In this document: positions 43,704 to 55,382 of the stretch, one piece after another | Layout: each line of letters opens with the position of its first letter | Position numbering within the stretch: the stretch's first letter is position 1 | NCBI GenBank assembly: GCA_963281155.1 | Contig: CAUJLY010000006.1 | Location: 7,874,001-7,938,000 of the forward strand | Source of the DNA: Rhabditophanes sp. KR3021 | Taxonomy: Eukaryota; Nematoda; Chromadorea; Rhabditida; Alloionematidae | Length of the DNA stretch: 64,000 bases | Reading direction: 5' to 3' | Translations under genes and position numbers: made by a program | The notes under the pieces: model-generated | Told to the model about the DNA's origin: nothing | Database searches by the model: none | What the model saw: the letters and a program-made list of their open reading frames with translations, nothing else

Positions 43704-44054
43704 TTACTTTCTCTTTGTGAGTCTATTTTTGGCCGAACGTTTGTAGTTTCTAATCATATTTAATCTGAGCATGACATCCTTTGGTAATTCACCGGCATGA
43801 ACTTTTTGAACGACTCGTGTGGTTAGGCTTCCAATATATGTTGCAACATTTTGAAGGAATACTGCCGGATCTTCGCAATTAAGGGCAGTGGGGACGATTT
43901 CACGTAAATAATTCATTTCTGTTAATTCTTCCTTTGTAAGTAATGGCTTTTGTGACTTAGTTTTTTTGTCTTTACCGCTACGATTAATTTTTTTAACTGG
44001 TTTGGATGAAGTTTTAGTGGATTTAATAGAGTTGCTTGATGTAGAGTTAGCCAT
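43704..44054 (-). CDS. Second small helix-loop-helix protein without basic region (Id-like)
   Basis: An intronless 116-aa frame starting at the first ATG. A Ser/Thr/Lys-rich leader precedes helix 1 (MNYLREIVPTAL, with the Id-type VP turn), a short loop (NCED) and helix 2 (VFLQNVATYIGSLTTRV), whose LQxVxxYIxxL pattern is that of Id/extramacrochaetae and related HLH proteins. The C-terminus is basic (NRLTKRK). The stretch before helix 1 is lysine-rich but lacks the ExxR bHLH DNA-contact motif. It probably acts as a dimerisation partner or inhibitor of bHLH factors. The loop is shorter than in vertebrate Id, so a divergent bHLH relative is the alternative. Confidence 0.62.
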   Translation of the reverse strand: MANSTSSNSIKSTKTSSKPVKKINRSGKDKKTKSQKPLLTKEELTEMNYLREIVPTALNCEDPAVFLQNVATYIGSLTTRVVQKVHAGELPKDVMLRLNMIRNYKRSAKNRLTKRK

Positions 44055-44056
44055 TG
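44048..44056 (-). promoter_or_regulatory. Start context of the second Id-like gene
   Basis: ACAACAATGG, a good animal initiation context (A at -3, G at +4). Confidence 0.5.
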
Positions 44057-44147
44057 TTGTAATAAAGAACTTAATTTAGCTAATAATAAAATTTATCTAA
44101 AGCGATGCTTCGTTAATGAAATTGTAATAATGGCAAGATGAGGATTC

Positions 44148-44193
44148 CTATTTATAGTGATGCGAAACAACATATCGGCACACGCCCCTTTCC
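44148..44193 (-). promoter_or_regulatory. TATA box and GC-box/KLF-like site of the second Id-like gene
   Basis: The minus strand reads TATAAATAG at 44156-44148, about 95 nt before the ATG. Upstream, AAAGGGGCGTGTG (44193-44180) matches the CACGCCC/GGGCGTG element bound by KLF/Sp zinc-finger factors. Confidence 0.45.
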
Positions 44194-47100
44194 TTCAACG
44201 AAACAATTTTATATAGAAAGGCTGAACATGGGAAAGTTGTCAACAGATTGAGGGTCAACTATATTGTATGCAAACAAAATGATTGAATGATCCGCCCAAG
44301 TCTTATAAAAGATACCTTAATTTTATTATATACTCATAATTAGAGTCTGAATGTGAACTGTTTATATGGGAACAAGTGGTATCACAATAAATGTGTGCCT
44401 TGAAACTAAATAGTATCAAGAGAAGGGTAAAACCGATCAAACTAATAACTAATAAAAAGTGACAAAGTGTGAGTTTAGAGGGTTTATGATTGAAGGCAAA
44501 TGTCTCTTAATTGCCTACGTTCGGAGGTCGGTCACATTCTGACACTTTTAATTGTATGCATCAAAAAAGAAGAAGTTTTCAATCGTTAACAAATTATCAA
44601 AAAACATGGCTATACGTCGTGTCTCTGCGAATCAAGTAACAATATAAAGGTATGCGCTTTTTTGACTGTGGCCAACTGTGCAAGACTGACAACTTTTCTA
44701 AGACACCGACGAATAAAAAAAGTGCAAAGCTGGGAATTCAAACAGATTCAAAAGATTATTATTAAAAGATGAGAGTAAATGATAAAAGTGATAGTTGTTT
44801 TTTGTCTTAAATATTAAAACAACTGAGATATTATAATGTATGGTTTCTTTGTGATTATAAATAAGAATAATCTTGTGTCACATTTTACCTAATAAAAAAG
44901 TTGATTAATTTATTCAGTGATTTATTTTATAAATTAGTTTGCATAAAAAATGCAACGGCATTAATTATATGTTTGTATATGTATTGTTAAGTAATATAAT
45001 ACCCTGAATAGAATACTTTTTTAGACAGTACAAATAAGTATAAAAATGGATTTTAAATAAATGACTTTTTTCATTAGCCGTTTGATTGTTATGCAAATGG
45101 GATATCAATGACAGAGTTTGACAAAGTTTTTGTAATGCACATATTATATGTTCACAAAGTTCAATTAATGTGAAAAAATAATTAAAAAGTACGTCGTAAT
45201 ATATCAATTGTATTTTGTGAATAAGAAAATAAGCAAATGATGAAATTGATTTGATGGATTATTTTTAGCAGGATAAAATTACCGAAAGCACAAAGCGGTA
45301 TTTGCTTGATGTATCATATCCTCTTTATGGCTACAACAAAGGAATGACTAAAAATATTTATTTGCCTTGTTTTTGCAGGTGTTAGCAAAATGGCATTCTT
45401 TAACATACTTAATATTATTTCTGGCTTTAGACGGTGAAGCTCTTTAACTCAATGTCTGTTTAATAACAATAAGACCATTTGGCTAAGTAAACACTAACAC
45501 TGTACCTTTGTTTGTATCAAAATCACGGCATGTTTAGATAAATATGATTGTTAAGAGATGCTTTGACTTTAAATGGTTTACCTTCTTGAATTATACTCTA
45601 TTTAGGATAAGTGCAAATGTTATGTTTTACTCATTTAGTAGAGAACTTTTTTATTTATCCTTTTGTCTTTTTCCCTTTTATGATAAAATTGCGCAACATG
45701 AAACAACAAACACGGTTCCCGTGATTTTTATGAGATAGAGAGGCCTGCTGATACATTTTATATAATAACTATGCGTTCCATGCAATTAAATTTTTGTTAA
45801 CTTTTGATACAAAGTTTCCGATCATTATATAGTTATTTAAAAAAACAAAGCTGTTGACCGGTAAAGCCAATAAAATGTAACAAACATAATTACAGGTAGC
45901 TTGATCCCGACAAAGACTTTTGATTGGTTTGATGCAATAGAGATTTGATAAAATCCTATATAGATAAATATAGGAGCAAAAGGGTAATCTCAAATAATTG
46001 CATAGTATGTATCAAAAATGTGTGGGTAACGAGAGTGGATGCAATCAAATTTCATTCCGTTCGTATAACTTCTTTACTCTTCAACAATTTAAACCTACGG
46101 GAGATCAAGGTCAATCAATCGAGCGTCATTAATGTCAGATGTCTATTTATTCTTTTTCATCTAGTTTTTGGGTACCAATCAAATCATATTTGGGAAAGGC
46201 AATACTTTTTTAATAAGATGTGAATTGTATTATGATATACAAACATTCGAGAGTGGCATTTGAGTGGCTTAGAACAATGAATCTTAAAAGTCAATAATAC
46301 ACAACGGGAGGTCAATCGAGAAAAATAATATTTCACCTCTTTACATTTACAATTAATTTTGTTGATATCCGGCATTGAATTGATGGTCTGCTGTTTAATT
46401 AATATTCTAATGATTCAAGGAGAAGGTTAATTTATGAAGGTTTGTGTTCAATTTATTTGACCAAAGTGTATAAGTTTGGGATGATAACTTAATACTACTA
46501 ATAATGTGTCAAAGGTCAATGTGAACTAATTAATTACATATTTTTCAAATTAATCTGAACAAATAGAAAAGCTAAATAATTTGTGTAAGAATTATCATAT
46601 TACGTTTCTCTCACTGAACACCCTAAAAGGTGCATTTATAGTAAAAGAAAATAAACAATGGGAATGTAATTAATATCGTGATTAATTAAAATTGCCAAAT
46701 AATTGTATGTATGCTAATTATGGGAAATGAAGTTGTACATCTTGCATAATTTGATTTGAATGATTTGCCATTGTTATTAGTAATAGTGATACTAATATGT
46801 AGACTAAATTAGAATTAAAGACCTATTGATTTGAGTAATAATATACTTAATTATTTCGCAGCAGGATTTTATCGGAACTCATTAGCATAAACTATGAGAT
46901 GTGGATTGAATTACTCATGGGAAAGTTTATGAGACATGCGATGATAGAGTGATTTAATTTGGCATAAATTGATAGTTATTGTTTATCTAAACAATAGTTT
47001 TTTGTCAAACATGTTGATAGACACTGTCAAATGGAATTTGGTGAAGAATTCAGTAGAAAACGATGCAATACGAAAGTAAAAATATGCAAACTTTGATTAT

Positions 47101-47820
47101 ATATGCATTAAGAACAACTATCATATCCATTAGTATCAGCCATTTCAAATATCTCCAAACTGTAAAAATGCACAGCGATTTGTATAGTCCGAATATTTTA
47201 ACTTGAGTAATTAATATATTATGAGGTTAAAAACTCTTTTTCATCTAAAACAAAAACAGTAGGCATGTTGATCTATAGTGATAAGTTTTAACTTATTATA
47301 TATTTATTTAACAAACATTAATCAGATTTCTATTATTATATTTTAATCATATAAATAAGAAACCTTTTCATACCTAAAGTTATATTATTTTTGGCGGCAG
47401 TTTCTTTTCAAATGAATCACAGATCAAAGCTACAAGGAAATGATATTTGTTGCGGAAAAAATCGTTCAATTAAATAAACCTTCTTTAATGTATGTATACT
47501 TTATTAATATATGTGTATAAGTGGAATTAAAATGAAATATCTAATCTATTTTTTGTATTTTGTTAATTAACTTTCACCAAACTGGGAATGTGTGTGGCGC
47601 ATATGTTCACAAAGTCAAATAACTAGTTGATTTTATGTAAATTATAAAGACCCAAATTTATTTAAACTAAAGCAAATGCAAGTTTTTTTTAATAATATTT
47701 GATTATTGAAGGGATCTTTTATTGTAATAAAGCGGGCACATAAAACGTTATAAAAAATATTACCAGATACCACAAAAAATAGTGAAAATACATGGAAAAT
47801 GTTTATTAAAGACCAACAGA
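44194..47820. other. AT-rich intergenic region, nothing supported
   Basis: Several 60-90-codon frames occur (for example 45945-46223), but none has a convincing start, composition or motif. Confidence 0.5.
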
Positions 47821-48175
47821 TATAAACATTTAAGCTGTTAGATTTTTAGGTGTTTTTTAAAAAAAATACACAGAACGCAAAAACCAAAGGCTGCACTCCC
47901 ACATCTATAAATATGTAGTGGATCTTTGCAAGTTCAGAAAATTAAGAAATAAATTAAGCGACATTTGTGATCATGAATCCGCTCGTCGCGATGCAAACGA
48001 AATGTTGTCTAAAACAAATCTCTAGAAATATTAAAATATATTTTTTTACTAATTATGGTTTTAAACTTACAGGAAACCTTGGCCAAGTCTTTTATCTCGA
48101 AGAGGCAGAGGTAATGGACCTGTTAGTAGATGCAAGATCCACAGTATTTAATATAGCCTATAAATTTAAGAAAAA
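47821..48175. other. GC-richer stretch with overlapping open frames, unassigned
   Basis: The plus strand has a protein-like frame that includes HESARRDANEM near 47970-48005, and a TTACAG acceptor at 48066-48071. The downstream segment is open in more than one frame and the minus strand is partly open too. This may be an exon of an unseen gene, a decayed gene, or the 5' part of a primary RNA for the hairpin that follows. Confidence 0.2.
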
Positions 48176-48242
48176 GTAGTAGTCAATGTGCCAGTACCAA
48201 AGGTAATTTTTGCCAATTGATGGTATAGCATTGAACTACTAC
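48176..48242 (+). ncRNA. Possible pre-miRNA-like hairpin
   Basis: GTAGTAGT (48176-48183) pairs with ACTACTAC (48235-48242). CAATG pairs with CATTG after a one-base bulge, and TACCA pairs with TGGTA beyond a small internal loop, with a terminal loop of roughly 10-20 nt. The 67-nt size and about 18 paired bases fit a miRNA precursor. It does not match let-7 despite the GTAGTAG run. Confidence 0.3.
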
Positions 48243-48519
48243 GTGATATTGCATGTCAGTGCTAGTTAATACCACATATAATGGGCATATACCATATCAG
48301 TGACAAGGTAAGGTTTACCAATGTCGATAGTGATAGAAAATCATGATTAGTATTAGTCAGACAGATTAAATGCAATTAATAAAAGACAAGGACATCAATA
48401 CATTAAAGTGTATATGGAATAAACTACCATGATGTATTATTTTTGATTTTGATATCATATATACTTTACAATTTTATTTATCTTTTTATTGTACGTTTAT
48501 TTAAATAAATAAAAGAAAT

Positions 48520-48846
48520 CTAAAAAAGTTTATTAAAATTATAAATTTGGTGTGATATACCATATGAATATCTAACTTCAAAGAATGTATGGTTCTGCTG
48601 TAAATAAGACAACTGTTTCCTTTCTATTTCAAACAAAACGTTTTTCAACTGACTTAATTGCATACTAAAAAATCTTTGGCAATTGTCGTAACAATAGAAT
48701 TGTTGTATATTCATATTTTATTGTACTTTTTATACATTTATACAGGTGATTTGGGTGACGAAATCACTCTATTTTTATCTTTGGTTAGTAAACTATTGTC
48801 TGAAAACCTTTTAAATTGTGACTGCCCCCTTTCTACCTAAGTCCAT
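48520..48846 (-). CDS. Doubtful three-exon small gene (47 aa), unassigned
   Basis: The minus strand: a TTTCTTCCTAG acceptor, 8 nt of leader, ATG GAC TTA G (48846-48837), GTAGAA; TTTTCAG then 48799-48744; TTATTTACAG then 48597-48520, ending in TAG. Phases agree and the leader resembles that of the confident genes. The middle part is hydrophilic (TKDKNRVISSPKSP). The last exon is AT-rich and may be wrong. No family is recognised. Confidence 0.25.
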
Positions 48847-49999
48847 TCTAAGTACTAGGAAGAAAGAATATCATGATTAAAACTAAACTAATGACTCAAT
48901 TTGATGAAGAGAGTAGCGACGGCAATGAGCCTGCTTTTTTAAGAAGAATAAAATTTTTGTGTTCAATTTTATTAAGTTGCATCAGCAATAATACATATTT
49001 AAGATGTGTATCGAAATCATCATTTTGGGTAATTATCATCTACCAGCGGGCTCATGATCGAAACGATAATATATATTTTGTGTGTAAGCACTAATCATAT
49101 TATTTGTAAATTATATTGTATCAATTTACCATCGTTTTAGGTTATTCACTTTAGATTGTTTTCTAAAGTTATTTAGTCACTGATAAGAAATCCAAATCAT
49201 TTATTGGATAGAGTGGGGTTATTTAGTCACTGATCAGAAACCCAAATCATTGCTTTGATAGAGTAGGGTTAGTTTTTATTATATGTGTTATATATTTACT
49301 TATTTTATGCATTATCATTTTTCTTGTGAACTAATTTTTTGGCTACAAATTAGATTAAAGATTATTTAAAGACTTGTGTTTTATTTTTATTCGGCTAAAT
49401 TGGTGGTAGTAGGAGCCTAAACAATTTAAAGACAAAACTCTTAAAATTTATTATTCTATATTTCGTTATGAAGATGCATAGATTTGAAATCAAAATGCAA
49501 CATATAGCTTGTAGAAATGTTGTGCTTCAAATATGGTATTATAGTCATATACCATTCGTACATTAATCGCCTTTGATATTCATTTTGATGTTAAGATAAA
49601 TATGGAAGTGTAAATATTTTTTCTCTTTTAAACAAAATTTCAATTTTGTGAGTGTTTTATCTTTGTTTATTTGTTTATCATCCGTAATTAAATGTATCCT
49701 ATAGCTCTTTTATTGCCTTAAGTTAAGAAAAGCAAACAATTGCTTTTATTCTAACGAATCAACTTCTGGCAAATCCATTTTCGTAATATTTAGATTAGTG
49801 ATATCATTTATACAATAAAAACATAAATATTTAATTTTGTGAAAATACCATTAGTAATTGAATTTTTGCCTCTAAATATTGTCCAGTATTCCACTTCAAT
49901 TTGTGCTATATTCACATCCATCTTTTTTTGTTTTTGTTTTGCTTTTTATAAATTCATTGGGTGCTGTTCTTACTATTTTACAACGTTAACAATATTTTT
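48847..49999. other. Intergenic region with tandem repeat
   Basis: A plus-strand frame at 48873-49094 begins with a protein-like stretch (FDEESSDGNEPAFLRR) but decays into hydrophobic AT-rich codons. It was not called. Confidence 0.4.
49168..49267. repeat. Direct tandem repeat, two 50-bp units
   Basis: Units 49168-49217 and 49218-49267 both begin GTTATTTAGTCACTGAT and end GATAGAGT(G/A)GGG, with a few substitutions. A partial third copy (GTTAG) follows. Confidence 0.85.
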
Positions 50000-50004
50000 T
50001 CTAG
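49997..50004 (+). promoter_or_regulatory. 3' splice acceptor 11 nt upstream of the DUF229 ATG (possible trans-splice site)
   Basis: TTTTTTCTAG, then 11 nt to the ATG at 50016. Confidence 0.5.
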
Positions 50005-50015
50005 AAATCATTTGG

Positions 50016-52336
50016 ATGGGTAAATTAATAATGAAAATCATTCGCTATTTTTCAAGATATAGAATTAAAATTACTGCCGCAGTTATATTTTCTGCATTAT
50101 TGTTTTTAATTCTTGCTAAATCGGGTGTCTTCTCAAGTAAAAAACAAAGTTTTGAAAATAAAGATTTTCCAAAAAACTTAATTGTCAAAGAAGGAAAAAA
50201 TGAATCTCACCGTCAAATAAAAAGTGAGGTCTGTATTTCCCCAGAATTGGAAATCTGGGGTAAAGAAGTATCAAAATTTTACAAAAAAATTAAACCATTA
50301 GATTGTGGTTTGAAAATAAAAGACTGGATTGAGTTTGATGAAATTAAACAAAGCTTGGATATAGCGGAATTTTTAAGAAGCCAAGCCAGTGATATTTCAT
50401 GTTCTATATTATTTATAACTAGAATTGATGAGTTCAAAATAAAAAGAACGAGTTTTAAAATTGATAGCTTTCCCTTTTCCAACTTGAAAAGTGATTATTT
50501 TCACTTATTCTGTAATAATATACAAACTGATAAAAAGTGGTACGTCATAGTTTTTAAAAACATATAAATCAAATTTTTATAGGGATAAATTTATGATGAG
50601 AATAGTTATTGACGATAAAAATAATGAAGAGCTATCCAAAAGGCATAAACAAAATAACGGAACAAAGCTAAATGTTCATATTATAAGCTTTGATTCTCTA
50701 TCTCAAATGAGCTATAGGCGTAATTTGCCCAAAACTGTTAAATACTTTGAAGATACAATGAAAGGAGTTGTATTAAATGGATACAACATTGTTGGAGATG
50801 GGACGCCTCAGGCTTTTTTACCATTTTTATGTGGAAAGACGGAATTAGAAATGCCTGATACAAGAAAGGCTAATTCAAACAATCATTATGTCGATGAAGT
50901 CTATCCATTTATTTGGAACAATTATTCGGAAAAAGGATATGTAACTATGTATGCGGAAGATTGTTTTGATGTCGGAACTTTTTCATATAGGTTAAATGGT
51001 TTTAAAAATATGCCAACAAATCATTATCCCAGAACAGCTTATGGATATGTAGAAAGTAAATTTGGTATAGCTAAATGTATTGGTAATGAGGCTGCGCATA
51101 ATACGTGGTTAAATTATATAAGCAGCTATATTAAAGCTTATGATAAAACAACCCCTAGATTTGCATTGTTTCATCATGCCATATTATCACATGATGACAT
51201 GAATTTAGTTCAAGTAGCCGATGATGATTTAATGAATCACTTTAAAAAGCATTTTGAGAATGGAGATTTTGATAATGATTTGGTAATTTTAATGGCTGAT
51301 CATGGGAATAGATTCGCTGAAATTAGAAATACCCACCAAGGTCAGTTAGAAGAACGTTTGCCATTTATGGGCATATTTTTACCAAAGAATTTTCAAAACA
51401 CAGCAATTGGGAAATTATATCACGATAATTTATTGAAAAATAAAGATAAACTTAGTAGTCCATTTGACATGCATCAAACTTTGTTGGATATCCTTAATGT
51501 TCCAACAAATAAGGAATTAACCACTCCACAACTAACTTCAAAAAGAAGCTTGTCATTGTTTAGAGAAATTCCCAGTAGTAGAACATGTTTTGATGTAAGT
51601 TTTTTAAAAGACATTAATGTGCTTATGTATGTAATTGCTGACAATTCACTCCCATTAAGTATTTATATGTTTTTTATTAAATAACAATTATTTATTTTCA
51701 AGCAACAATCTCATCCTACAGAGATATTCCATTTTAGAGCATTGGAACAGTACTGCATTTGAGCATTTTCTTTCAAGCACTTTCTATAATTCATTAAGAT
51801 AAAAGCACTTTGTATTTACTATGTACTAAATTGTTGGTGTTTAGGCAGGAATAGAAAAACATTGGTGTTCATGTATGAAATGGGAAAATGTGCCGAACAA
51901 GCCTTTTTATGTTCAAGGTGTAAAAGCGATGGCAAATGCTTTCATTAACAAAGTGAACTCACTGACTTCACAAGAACGAAAACTTTGCTCAGAGCTAAAA
52001 CTTAAGAAAATAATTTCCTCAACCTGGCTCATTCCTAAATCAGAAATGCTTAGTTATCGAGGAGCAGCTGATAATGACGGTTTCGTGCCTGATCTCACAG
52101 GAGAAGTTGCTATAGAATTTGCAGATTTTAAAATTCAATTACAGACGACTCCCGGAGACGCCATTTATGATGTGACCATAAACTATAATTTTCACACAAA
52201 TGCTATAGTCTTGAATATGCACGAAGTCAGTCATATCAATAAATATGGAGATACTCCTCATTGCATAATTGACAAAAACTATTTCCTTGCAACTTATTGC
52301 GTTTGTTACGACACTATTGTTAATACCGGTAATTGA
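50016..52336 (+). CDS. DUF229 family sulfatase-like type II membrane protein
   Basis: Exons 50016-50539, 50583-51594 and 51845-52336 join in phase to 675 aa. The ATG at 50016 follows an acceptor; a GTG at 49839 opens the same frame but lies before that site. One membrane anchor (about residues 19-36, ITAAVIFSALLFLILA) precedes a lumenal domain with the family's conserved blocks: VHIISFDSLSQMSYRRNLPK, NIVGDGTPQAFLPFLCGKTE, VTMYAEDC, GTFSYRLNGF, SHDDMNLVQVADDDL, LMADHG (the metal-binding DxG-type turn), RNTHQGQLEERLPF, SPFDMHQTLLDIL and, across the second intron, FDAGIEKHWCSC. The fold is alkaline-phosphatase/sulfatase-like. Members are abundant in nematodes and other invertebrates, but substrate and activity are not established. 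An AATAAA lies at 52365. Confidence 0.93.
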
Positions 52337-52364
52337 TAACTAATAATTTAATTATATAAAAACT

Positions 52365-52370
52365 AATAAA
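52365..52370 (+). terminator. AATAAA poly(A) signal for the DUF229 gene
   Basis: Starts 29 nt after the stop. Confidence 0.55.
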
Positions 52371-53212
52371 TAAACGCGTCCCTATAATATAACTTAATAA
52401 AGCAGTAGCTTAGTCTACGTTACTTTCTGCATGATATTAAATATCAACCTTAACATCGGATATTTTGTTATTAGCTCTAGCTCTCCTTTAATTGTGTACA
52501 AGCTCTCCAAAATTCGGATCAGATACAAAATTCAATACTACATATGCGCAATTTATCAAAAGCACTTTTGAACTTTTTTTATTTTATCACTTCCAATATT
52601 CAAGCCTCACTTATACAGCCAATACTGCCAAACGATGCTGACAATTTATTAAGCAAGACATGCATCTTGAAGAATATTCATAAACTAACACAATGACATG
52701 GTGCTCGCTAAATTTTTCAAATGGGATGACCACTTTGATACTCATTCAAGTACACAAATTTAGTTTTTATCTTAAAGTTTATATTTTTAGTCTTCTTATA
52801 CTGCAACACCGCCAAATATTGGTGACAATTTAAAGAGGAGTAATTTTATCTGGATGATGATAACAATGGCAATCTAAATAATCCGCCAAAGAAAGTTATT
52901 TATTTTAGAAACAAATATTTAAGTTTAATGATATATGAAATTATAAAAGACTGAAATATGAGATCAACTCAATAATATGTTTGGTTCAAGCATTTTAATG
53001 AAGTATATACATTTTATAATATTTTGCATCCATATTTCATTTCATCAGATTTAAATCTGAACAGTGATATATTAATCTTGAATTGTATTGCCAACTTATA
53101 ATAATATCTGAAAGCGAAAGTAGACAAGCTAGTTGAGCGCAATTTTAGAAGGCAAGGAATGTCTTGTTTGAATTTTGCATTAAATTATGTGTATTGTAAG
53201 AACCTTTCGATA
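52371..53212. other. Convergent intergenic region
   Basis: Between the 3' ends of the DUF229 (+) and Ly6-like (-) genes. No gene is seen. Confidence 0.6.
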
Positions 53213-55382
53213 TTATATCACCATAGTTGTAATTGTTGTCGTCATTGCAAACAGTGAGATAAACATACTTAAAGACAGAATACTTTGCGAAGATTGATTT
53301 AGTAAGAAAAAGGTCTTTGTTGTTGAAGCCGAATTTACACTGGGATAATCATTACAAAGTTGTCCAACACACCAACAAACATCTATCATTCGATTGCTAG
53401 ACTGCTTTGCCATATGTGAGGGTAATAACTTTTTTGCTGATATATTACTGCATCTCGTATCTATAAAAAATAAATTAATCCCTCATTAAAACATTCCTTA
53501 AAATTTAATCCATCTATATTTTGTAATTAAGTATAAAGCTAATAGAGGTGTGCAATGATCTATTCGGTTTTGAAATGTCAATTAGTAATTTGATATTGGC
53601 TAAGGCTATTTGATATTTTTGATACTATGTCAGGAAGATATATTGCAGTTTGTGTAACCTCTTTTGATTAACTAATAGTCTCTAATAATCGCTTTATCAA
53701 AAATTTCACATATTTTATTTGTTTGCATTTTAGCATTTGTTTCTTTATAGAAGGTGAATAATAATATCATATATCATTAGGCAAATAAAGTAATCAGATC
53801 AGATGGCATTAGATTAAAGTCAAATTTATTGTAAATTTGGTTCCTTCATTTTTCGGATATTATTTTAATAAAGATCATAAAATGGCTTATTAAATTAAGT
53901 GCATTAAAAAATCGTTATCAAAGTACCGAACATATTAAATGGAGACAACCATAATTAAATTGATTAATGGCAATCTCTATATAAAATTACCGAGACGAGT
54001 GCCAAAAGATCATTGGCATCATAAAATTGGGCGCAGAGCTGTTTAATATGCAATTGGGTAAACAAATTATAAAAGCGATAAATAACAGGATTTTCTCTTT
54101 TATCTCATAAATTAACTTTTATATATAATGCGATTGCCAATTTGTAAGGTTAATCTGCACTTAATGGGTTAAATCAAAGCTTCTCACGAAAACAGATAAA
54201 TCTTTTTAATATCTTTAAACAGTCAGTATTCAACATACCTAGAACATTGTTGCTGTTTATATTTCCAGACAGTAAATCACCGTGTCGGAAAACGGACGAA
54301 AAACACCCTCTGATTACATTGCTTCCAATTTGCTGCCCTAAAATTTTATTTAAAAGGGTTGTTTCTTAATTTGCAGTTAAAGTTACCCGCTAAAATTTTT
54401 GGCTCAATTACTGTTACACACAATGAGTGAGGGCACTCTTGAGTTCCAATATTGACGTACTTTGGCATTGTATGACAATGATCAGTAAAATTTAATGGGC
54501 GATAGTAAACCTGAAAGCAAGCCATTGTTTAACATATTTGATTTATGAACACTTCAATCAAGTTTAAAGTAATTTTTTGATATCAAATAAGAAGTTTTAT
54601 AAAATGAGTATCATCCAAAACATTAATCCCCTAACCATTTTTTAATGTTTTACATTAAATTTGTGACATTAAATGACGGGCCACTTATACATGAATTATA
54701 AATATGATGTCTATCTCTCTTAAATCATATTCTTTGTCCGAACTCATAACCCCCATCCAGTATCTAAATTTATTGTTCAAAACAAATGAAAGCCTTTAGT
54801 TCAATTGTCACGATATGTAATAAAATTTGAAAAATTTAGTCTACGCTAACTTTTATATTAAATTAGGAAGTTTAAGAAGAAATTAACGCAATCACGAATA
54901 TACATACACAGACAGAATATTATGACTAATTTACGCAACAACACATCGAGACTTGCTTTAATTTGGTTAGCTTTATGTAGATTAAAAATGAGAGTAATAA
55001 TGGCCAACATAAACTATGTCTATATTTAGACTGTATGCTTATTAACTATCTAAGTATACAACATATAAATTGGGATCGACTTAATTGAAAATCTTTTTTA
55101 AAGGTTCTCAGTATATTTATTTACCTTTTCTAAATAAGACCAATGTTTTTCAAATTCCTCAGACATGCAGCTGTAACAATGCCTTGAATCGGGACTAAAA
55201 TGTTTAATCATAAATAAAAATAAGACACTCCATCGAAGTTAAAAACCGATTTGTAAACAACAATAATAAAAAACAAACCTGTGCTGAGCATATCCGGAAA
55301 AATGTTTTCCTGCCGCCAATGTTTGCACCCTCCATATGACAATCAAAAGCGAAATAAACCGGTAATAATCTAACCTTTGCAT
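53213..55382 (-). CDS. GPI-anchored Ly6/three-finger protein, QVR-like
   Basis: Five exons join in phase: 55382-55279, 55194-55125, 54510-54387, 54337-54239 and 53460-53213, giving 214 aa. Introns are 84, 614, 49 and 778 nt with good donors (GTTTG, GTAAAT, GTAACT, GTATGT) and TTTTAG/TTTCAG acceptors. A signal peptide (RFISLLIVIWRVQTLA) precedes the domain HCYSCMSEEFEKHW...NFTDHC...C...C...RGC...C...VCWCVGQLCND: ten cysteines with the terminal CN typical of Ly6/uPAR/three-finger domains. A hydrophobic tail after Ser/Thr-rich sequence predicts GPI anchoring; NFT, NIS and NQS are glycosylation sites. Family members such as quiver/sleepless modulate K channels and nicotinic receptors. An out-of-frame ATG overlaps 4 nt upstream (ATGAATG). 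Only the last exon is visible as a plain ORF. Confidence 0.87.

Noticed and set aside
45945..46223. 92-codon plus-strand ORF
   Set aside because: TTG start and AT-driven Ile/Asn/Phe composition. No supporting signal.
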